Source: Planctomycetota bacterium (GTDB lineage: Bacteria > Planctomycetota > Planctomycetia > Pirellulales > Lacipirellulaceae). From it: a DNA stretch of 64,000 nucleotides. The translations under genes and the position numbers were made by a program. Where the stretch lies: assembly GCA_029259945.1 (NCBI GenBank), contig JAJDEF010000020.1, positions 182,782 to 246,781 on the forward strand. The letters are read 5' to 3'. Under the pieces are notes generated by a model. It was given only the letters and a program-made list of their open reading frames with translations. It did not search any database and was not told the origin of the DNA. Below, one piece after another: positions 58,992 through 64,000 of the stretch (its first letter is position 1; each line of letters begins with the position of its first letter).

Positions 58992-59522
58992 ATGAGCGGA
59001 CAAACTTTCGTCGATCAATTGAAGCAAAAGTTTGGCGACCTGGTCACAGGCGCCAATCTAGAAAACATCGACCCCTGGATCGAAGTTTCGCCCGAGGGAA
59101 TCCTTGAGGTTTGCGCCCACCTGCGCGACGAGCCCAGTTTGGCTTTCGACTATCTCAACAGCGTCACGGCGGTTGACTATTTGCACACAGACAAAAAGAA
59201 GGCCGCCAAAGCCGATTGGGAGCCCCATATCGAGGTGGTTTATCACCTCTTTAGCATGCAGCATAAACACAGTTTGGTGTTGAAAGTCATGCTGCCCAGA
59301 TGGCAAAACGACGAGGCAGGCACGTTGCCCGAGTTGGCGTCGGTGGCCAAGATTTGGAGCACCGCCGATTGGCATGAACGCGAAGTGTACGACTTGCTGG
59401 GAATCCGATTCACCGGTCACCCCAACATGAAGCGAATTCTTTGCCCCGAAGATTGGGTCGGACATCCGTTGCGAAAAGATTATGAAATGCCACTTGAGTA
59501 TCACGGCATTCGAGGAAGATAA
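58992..59522 (+). CDS. nuoC: NADH-quinone oxidoreductase subunit C
   Basis: The 176-residue peripheral subunit includes the conserved WHEREVYDLLGIRFTGHPNM and the C-terminal DWVGHPLRKDY, the NuoC/30-kDa subunit signature. It is separate from nuoD, unlike the E. coli NuoCD fusion. It ends 8 bases before nuoD. Confidence 0.95.
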   Translation: MSGQTFVDQLKQKFGDLVTGANLENIDPWIEVSPEGILEVCAHLRDEPSLAFDYLNSVTAVDYLHTDKKKAAKADWEPHIEVVYHLFSMQHKHSLVLKVMLPRWQNDEAGTLPELASVAKIWSTADWHEREVYDLLGIRFTGHPNMKRILCPEDWVGHPLRKDYEMPLEYHGIRGR

Positions 59523-59530
59523 GAAAAAGC

Positions 59531-60736
59531 ATGAGCACGACTGTCGACGACCCGCGCGTCATTGAAATTGATGTCCGTACGGACGAAATGCTGATCAACA
59601 TGGGCCCTCAGCACCCAAGTACCCACGGGGTGCTAAGGCTGGTGCTACGGACTGACGGCGAAATCGTTTCTGAAGTCACTCCCCACATCGGATACTTACA
59701 CCGTAGCGCCGAGAAAATTGGCGAGAATTTAACTCCCCGTCAGTGGATTCCGTATACCGACCGGATGGATTATTTGGCCGGCATGAATATGAATCTGGGC
59801 TGGGCACTGACCGTCGAGAAGCTGCTCAAGTATGAGCCGCCCGCCCGTGGTCGACACCTGCGAGTCATCATCAGCGAGTTGGGCCGCATCGCCAGCCATT
59901 TGGTAGCCATGGGCACCTATGGCTTAGACTTGGGCACGTTCAGCCCGTTCCTCTATGCTTTTCGCGAGCGAGAAAAAATTCTCGACATGTTCGAGGAAGT
60001 TTGCGGGGCACGACTGACCTATAGCTATATCACGGTCGGAGGGGCAACGGCCGACTTACCCGCCGGGTGGTTGGATACGTGCGAGAAATTCCTCGATCAA
60101 CTGCTGCCCATTATCCAAGAGTATCACACGCTGCTGACGAGTAATGCCATCTTTATCAAACGAACGGCTGGCATCGGGGTGATGTCGGCGGAGATGGCGA
60201 TTGACTACGGAACCAGCGGACCCGTACTCCGCGGAAGTGGCGTCGACCATGACCTCCGACGGGATGGCGAAGAGATCTACACGGCGATGTACGAAGGCTA
60301 TGCTTTCGAAGTCATCGCAGAAAAAGCTGGTCACTATCCCAACGACCATAAGTATCCGCCTATTCCGAAAGAAGCGGTGCTAGGCGATTGTTGGCATCGC
60401 TTTTACGTCCGTATGTTGGAAGTAATGCAATCGATCGACTTAGTGCGTCAGGGCATCGATCATTACCGCACCACCAGCGGGAGCTATGGCGAGCCCATGA
60501 AACTCAACCAAAAACTACCCAAGGGCGAGGTTTATCTCGAAACCGAGGCGCCACGCGGGCAGATGGGCTTCTATTTGGTTAGCGATGGCAACGCGATTCC
60601 TTGGCGAGCACGTGCACGCAGTAGCTCGTTCTGCAATCTGATGGTGACCGCACCTCTTTGCGCCGGTGCCCTGATCGCCGACGTGCCAGCCGTGGTCGGC
60701 TCGCTCGACGTGGTCATGGGCGAAATCGATCGCTAA
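59531..60736 (+). CDS. nuoD: NADH-quinone oxidoreductase subunit D
   Basis: The 401-residue 49-kDa subunit forms part of the quinone site. The conserved N-terminal GPQHPSTHGVLRLVLRTDGE, the central TPHIGYLHRSAEKIGE and the C-terminal PRGQMGFYLVSDG with GSLDVVMGEIDR are present. It is 8 bases after nuoC. No nuoE, nuoF or nuoG follows. Confidence 0.96.
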   Translation: MSTTVDDPRVIEIDVRTDEMLINMGPQHPSTHGVLRLVLRTDGEIVSEVTPHIGYLHRSAEKIGENLTPRQWIPYTDRMDYLAGMNMNLGWALTVEKLLKYEPPARGRHLRVIISELGRIASHLVAMGTYGLDLGTFSPFLYAFREREKILDMFEEVCGARLTYSYITVGGATADLPAGWLDTCEKFLDQLLPIIQEYHTLLTSNAIFIKRTAGIGVMSAEMAIDYGTSGPVLRGSGVDHDLRRDGEEIYTAMYEGYAFEVIAEKAGHYPNDHKYPPIPKEAVLGDCWHRFYVRMLEVMQSIDLVRQGIDHYRTTSGSYGEPMKLNQKLPKGEVYLETEAPRGQMGFYLVSDGNAIPWRARARSSSFCNLMVTAPLCAGALIADVPAVVGSLDVVMGEIDR

Positions 60737-60795
60737 GGGGGATCTACTCCTTGAATAATGAATATTTCAAGGGCTGCAAGAAGGACGCATTCGAC

Positions 60796-61578
60796 GTGAA
60801 AAGTAAGTTGATGATTGCGGTCGTGGCATCAGCCTTTTTTGCCCTTGGCTGTGAACACGAACCGAATGGCTCTGTCGATCAGGAAAACAACGCTCCCTCA
60901 AGTACGGACATCTCTGCCATGGAATCCGCCAAAATCCCTCACACATCTTCGAGTACCTCCAAAGCAGAGTCGCCCGCGACCGCCAAGGACGCTTTGCAAG
61001 CTTTGCAGGAGGGCAACAAGCGTTTTGTCGAGGGGCGTTCGATGCATCCTCACGAGTCGGCTGACTACCGTTCCGCACTCCTCAACGAACAGCACCCCTT
61101 TGCCACGGTAATCGCTTGCAGCGATTCGCGGGTGACCCCCGTGCTGATCTTCGACCAAGGCATCGGTGATTTGTTTGTCATCCGCGTCGCGGGGAATGTC
61201 GTCGACGAGGTGGTGGCTGGCAGCATTGAATATGCGGTAGATCACCTGAACACCAAGTTGTTGGTGGTCATGGGACACGAGAATTGTGGCGCAGTGACGG
61301 CAGCCTACCACGCCTTTGTCGCCAAAGACCAGACTGAGCAAGAGCCCAAGGAAATCTCTTCGCTGCTGACACGCATCGAGCCTGCGCTACGCAATCTCGA
61401 CCGTACCAAACCTGAAAAAGAACTGATCACCCAGGGCATCGAAGAAAACGTCCGCGAGGCAATACGGCAACTCTTACTAATCCCAGACCTGCACCGAGCT
61501 CACCAGGAAGATCGCTTAAAGATCGTGGGAGCCATCTACTCACTCAAAACCGGTGAAGTACAGCTACTGGAGGAGTAG
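60796..61578 (+). CDS. Lipoprotein beta-carbonic anhydrase
   Basis: The 260-residue enzyme hydrates CO2. The GTG at 60796 gives a lipoprotein signal peptide with lipobox ALGC (acylated Cys19). After a Ser/Thr-rich linker (about 20-65), the catalytic core has the zinc motifs ACSDSRVTP and GHENCGAV. The export signal places a beta-class carbonic anhydrase outside the cytoplasm, which is less common than a cytoplasmic location. It is 60 bases after nuoD on the same strand. An ATG at 60811 is an alternative start that would shorten the signal. Confidence 0.85.
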   Translation: MKSKLMIAVVASAFFALGCEHEPNGSVDQENNAPSSTDISAMESAKIPHTSSSTSKAESPATAKDALQALQEGNKRFVEGRSMHPHESADYRSALLNEQHPFATVIACSDSRVTPVLIFDQGIGDLFVIRVAGNVVDEVVAGSIEYAVDHLNTKLLVVMGHENCGAVTAAYHAFVAKDQTEQEPKEISSLLTRIEPALRNLDRTKPEKELITQGIEENVREAIRQLLLIPDLHRAHQEDRLKIVGAIYSLKTGEVQLLEE

Positions 61579-61672
61579 ATTTTTGCAACTGCCCAGCCAT
61601 CTGAGCTAAATTCTAAAGAAAACCTCTGCGACCCTCTGCTTCCTCTGTGGTGAATTTAACCCGTAATATCGC

Positions 61673-62407
61673 GTGCCTACTCCACTCCATCAAAAATCGA
61701 CTCTCGACGAAATTCGCTCGCGGTTTAACGACGATGTCGAGCGGTTTTCGCAACTGGAAACCGGTCAGACGGCTACGATTGACGCACCGCTGGTCATGGA
61801 ACTTATTAGCCATGCTGCTATTCGCTCGACGCCTTCGATCACTTGTGTTCTTGATATTGGATGCGGGGCCGGCAATAACACATTAAAACTACGGCAGGAG
61901 CTAGGCAAGGATTTCTCAGCCGATTTACTCGACCTCAGCCTGCCCATGTTGACCCGAGCGGCCGAACGACTCGCAAAGATAAACGACGGTGAGATCCACA
62001 CGGTTGCCGCCGATTTTCAAACCGTCGATCTTGAGCCAAGCTCATATGACGTGATTCTCGCAGCCGCAGTTCTCCACCATCTTCGCGACGATGCCGATTG
62101 GCTTTCAGCATTCGAGAAAATTTATTCTCTTCTTGCGCCCAACGGAAGCGTTTGGATTACCGACATGATCTCACACGAGACCGACGCCGTCCAGGCAATG
62201 ATGTGGATGCGATACGGCGACTATCTCACTCAACTAGGTGGCGAGGAGTACAAAGAAAAAGTCTTTGCTTACATCGACAAAGAAGATTCGCCTCGGCCTG
62301 TCACCTATCAGCTCGACCTGCTACGAAAAGTCGGTTTTACCCACGTCGAATTACTGCACAAGAACTCCTGCTTCGCGGCGTTTGGTGCGGTAAAGAACAA
62401 TGTTTAG
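61673..62407 (+). CDS. SAM-dependent class I methyltransferase
   Basis: The 244-residue protein starts with GTG. The SAM-binding loop is VLDIGCGAGNNTLKL, followed by the acidic LLDLSLPMLTRA (motif II) and VILAAAVLHHL (motif IV). Its overall length and the N-terminal FNDDVERFSQLETGQ resemble CmoA or trans-aconitate-type methyltransferases. The substrate is unknown; tRNA-modification enzymes of this shape exist, but nothing here proves it. It precedes the Y-family polymerase. Confidence 0.8.
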   Translation: MPTPLHQKSTLDEIRSRFNDDVERFSQLETGQTATIDAPLVMELISHAAIRSTPSITCVLDIGCGAGNNTLKLRQELGKDFSADLLDLSLPMLTRAAERLAKINDGEIHTVAADFQTVDLEPSSYDVILAAAVLHHLRDDADWLSAFEKIYSLLAPNGSVWITDMISHETDAVQAMMWMRYGDYLTQLGGEEYKEKVFAYIDKEDSPRPVTYQLDLLRKVGFTHVELLHKNSCFAAFGAVKNNV

Positions 62408-62478
62408 CTGAAGTAGATTGACCTTCCCGCTTTTTTCTCTCGCGAATGAAACGGGCTTGCAAAAAGGCAGGCCTCGAT

Positions 62479-62500
62479 ATAGTGTACATATGTATGCTAT
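62479..62500. promoter_or_regulatory. Dyad over the start of the Y-family polymerase gene
   Basis: ATAGTGTACAT and ATGTATGCTAT form a 22-base dyad with nine of eleven positions matching. It covers the ATG at 62494. Polymerases of this class are usually SOS-controlled, so it is a candidate repressor site. It does not match a LexA box I know. Confidence 0.3.
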
Positions 62501-63741
62501 TTGTCGACTGGCTATTCCTGGACATGAATGCCTTCTTCGCCTCGGCGGAGCAGCAGATGCAGCCGGCGCTGCGAGGTCGCCCCGTGGCGGTCGTGCCAAC
62601 CATGACCGATCGCACTTGCTGTATCGCAGTCAGCTACGAAGCCCGTTCCTACGGCATTAAAACGGGAACCAACGTAGGCGAAGCGCGCAGACGCTGCCCT
62701 CAATTGCAAGTGATTGCCGGGCGGCACGAAAACTATGCCTGCATTCACCAGCAGATTATCGCCGCTGTCGAGACGGTGTTGCCTGTCGAACAGGTTTGCT
62801 CGATCGACGAAATGGTTTGCCGCTTATCGCCCCAGCATCGAGAAACGGGGCAAGCGGTTCTACTTGCCCAAAAAGTCAAACAAGCGATCTACGATCAGGT
62901 GGGAACCGCCTTGCGATGTTCGGTTGGGTTAGCACCGAACCGGTTTCTGGCAAAAGTTGCCAGCAACATGCAAAAACCTGACGGGCTTTTTGTCATCACC
63001 CGCGAAGAGTTGCCACAACGTTTATATCCGCTCGAGCTCTCTGATTTTCCTGGCATCGGTCGTAACATGCGACGCCGCTTAGAAAATAAGGGAATTCGCA
63101 CCACACGGCAGTTGTGTGCGCTTTCGAAGCGCCAACTGGTCGATGCTTGGCAGAGTATCATCGGCGAGCAATGGTGGTATCGTTTACGCGGCGAAGAGTG
63201 TCAAGAAAAACCTACGCGGCGACGCACACTGGGACATTCGCACGTTTTGCCCCCCAAACTCCGCAACGACGAAGCGACCCGTGCCGTGTTTATCCGTTTG
63301 CTGCATAAAGCAGGAATGAGGCTGCGCCGGATCGATTATTGGGCCGCCCGCCTGGTCGTCAAACTGACCTACTGCAACGATTGGCCGAAGTGGAAACGGG
63401 TGATGTATCTCGGCCGCTGCCAAGATACTCCGTCGATGTTAAAAGCGTTTGAAAAAGCCTGGCGAAGTCGCCCACGCGGGGGGCGCCCCTTGCACCCCGC
63501 AATTACTTTGATCGATTTGACACCTGGGAGTAGCACCACCCCCTCGCTATTTTTCGAAGAACGCCACGCCTTGATCGCCGCCCAAACCATGGACGCCGTG
63601 AACGAGCATTTTGGTGCCAACTCGGTTTACTTCGCCTCGATGCACGAAGCCCGCGACGCGGCCCCCATGAGAATCGCGTTTACCAACATTCCCGACGTGG
63701 CCGCAGAAATGAATGCCGAAGAGAAACAGGCGGAATCGTGA
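62494..63741 (+). CDS. Y-family DNA polymerase (DinB/Pol IV type)
   Basis: The protein of 415 residues (from 62494) bypasses DNA lesions. The catalytic palm shows [10 protein letters not shown] (first metal aspartate) and SIDEMV (second acidic pair). The thumb contains [17 protein letters not shown], and the little-finger domain follows. The C-terminus ends in a polar tail without a recognisable clamp-binding motif. The start is uncertain; ATG 62446 and GTG 62482 are in frame, and only the latter has GGCAGG at a workable distance. Confidence 0.85.
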   Translation: MLFVDWLFLDMNAFFASAEQQMQPALRGRPVAVVPTMTDRTCCIAVSYEARSYGIKTGTNVGEARRRCPQLQVIAGRHENYACIHQQIIAAVETVLPVEQVCSIDEMVCRLSPQHRETGQAVLLAQKVKQAIYDQVGTALRCSVGLAPNRFLAKVASNMQKPDGLFVITREELPQRLYPLELSDFPGIGRNMRRRLENKGIRTTRQLCALSKRQLVDAWQSIIGEQWWYRLRGEECQEKPTRRRTLGHSHVLPPKLRNDEATRAVFIRLLHKAGMRLRRIDYWAARLVVKLTYCNDWPKWKRVMYLGRCQDTPSMLKAFEKAWRSRPRGGRPLHPAITLIDLTPGSSTTPSLFFEERHALIAAQTMDAVNEHFGANSVYFASMHEARDAAPMRIAFTNIPDVAAEMNAEEKQAES

Positions 63742-63834
63742 CGATGTTTTATTACGCTGCTATGAACCCACTTGGAGGTATCCCGCGGCCAAAAAGCCAG
63801 CAGAACCAAACCGATTTGAGACGCGCTGCAAGAG

Positions 63835-63908
63835 TATCCCCGACAGGATTCGAACCTGTAACCTTCGGCTTCGGAGGCCGACGCTCTATCCAGTTGAGCT
63901 ACGGGGAC
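63835..63908 (-). tRNA. tRNA-Arg (anticodon CCG)
   Basis: The 74-base gene starts GTCCCCGTAGCTCAACTGGA, has the anticodon CCG in a TCGGC/GCCGA stem, and the T-loop TTCGAAT. The acceptor stem has one G-T pair at its base. CCA is not encoded. Confidence 0.94.
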
Positions 63909-64000
63909 AAGGGCTTTTTTGATGCCTCGTACTACATTTCTTCGGATTCTCGTACTACAATTGCCCGTGACGCCCGTTTCATCGTTGGGTTGCATCACAG

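Overview
The window looks like a chromosomal segment of a planctomycete, most likely order Pirellulales. The evidence is a DUF1559 protein with a prepilin-type N-terminus next to a small lipoprotein, a DUF6800 basic protein, two groEL genes around one groES, separate coaB and coaC genes, and many GTG starts. I could not run a database search, so the taxonomic call is an inference.

Layout. 0-6.3 kb (minus strand): an MMPL/RND exporter, a thioester-reductase-like SDR, dTDP-glucose 4,6-dehydratase and a glycosyltransferase cut by the window edge, which reads as an envelope lipid or glycan locus. 6.3-7.7 kb: a long gene-poor stretch ending in a candidate sigma-54 promoter. 7.7-14 kb: groEL1-groES-groEL2-dnaJ-grpE, then an FmdB-type zinc ribbon protein and yacG. 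14-24.6 kb: a membrane protein, a P-II/receiver-like pair, an APH-fold protein, a DsbD-type protein, purM, glgX and a cobL-type methyltransferase. 24.6-34.5 kb (mostly minus strand): argC-argJ-potassium channel, then pheA, tpiA, secG, yicC, gmk, rpoZ, coaC, a DUF6883/DUF4926 pair and coaB. 35-39.7 kb: dnaK and clpB, preceded by a second candidate sigma-54 promoter. 40-42.1 kb: a hybrid histidine kinase with its centre deleted, followed by an intact REC-HD-GYP gene. 42.1-44.7 kb: a DUF6800 gene, tRNA-Ser, and a 2.1-kb interval bounded by a direct repeat of the tRNA 3' end that carries an N-acyl-D-amino-acid deacylase. 44.8-46.4 kb: lipoprotein and DUF1559 protein. 47-60.7 kb: complex I genes in two blocks (nuoHJKLMN and nuoIACD) separated by a ferritin-like gene, tRNA-Glu and csrA. 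60.8-64 kb: a lipoprotein beta-carbonic anhydrase, a methyltransferase, a Y-family polymerase and tRNA-Arg.

How the genes fit together. The window holds nearly the whole general chaperone set (GroEL/ES, DnaK/DnaJ/GrpE, ClpB). The two upstream regions that could drive it, before groEL1 and before dnaK, each carry a good -24/-12 sigma-54 promoter, and each has a matching TGCCA-N3-TGGCA dyad 130-185 bases upstream of the predicted start. No CIRCE element was seen. This suggests a shared, activator-driven chaperone regulon and is the most interesting signal here. The complex I genes lack nuoB, nuoE, nuoF and nuoG locally, and the membrane subunits carry unusually long hydrophilic loops. Other points of note are the tRNA-Ser repeat-bounded cargo, the DUF6883/DUF4926 pair between coaC and coaB, and the deletion-fused kinase.
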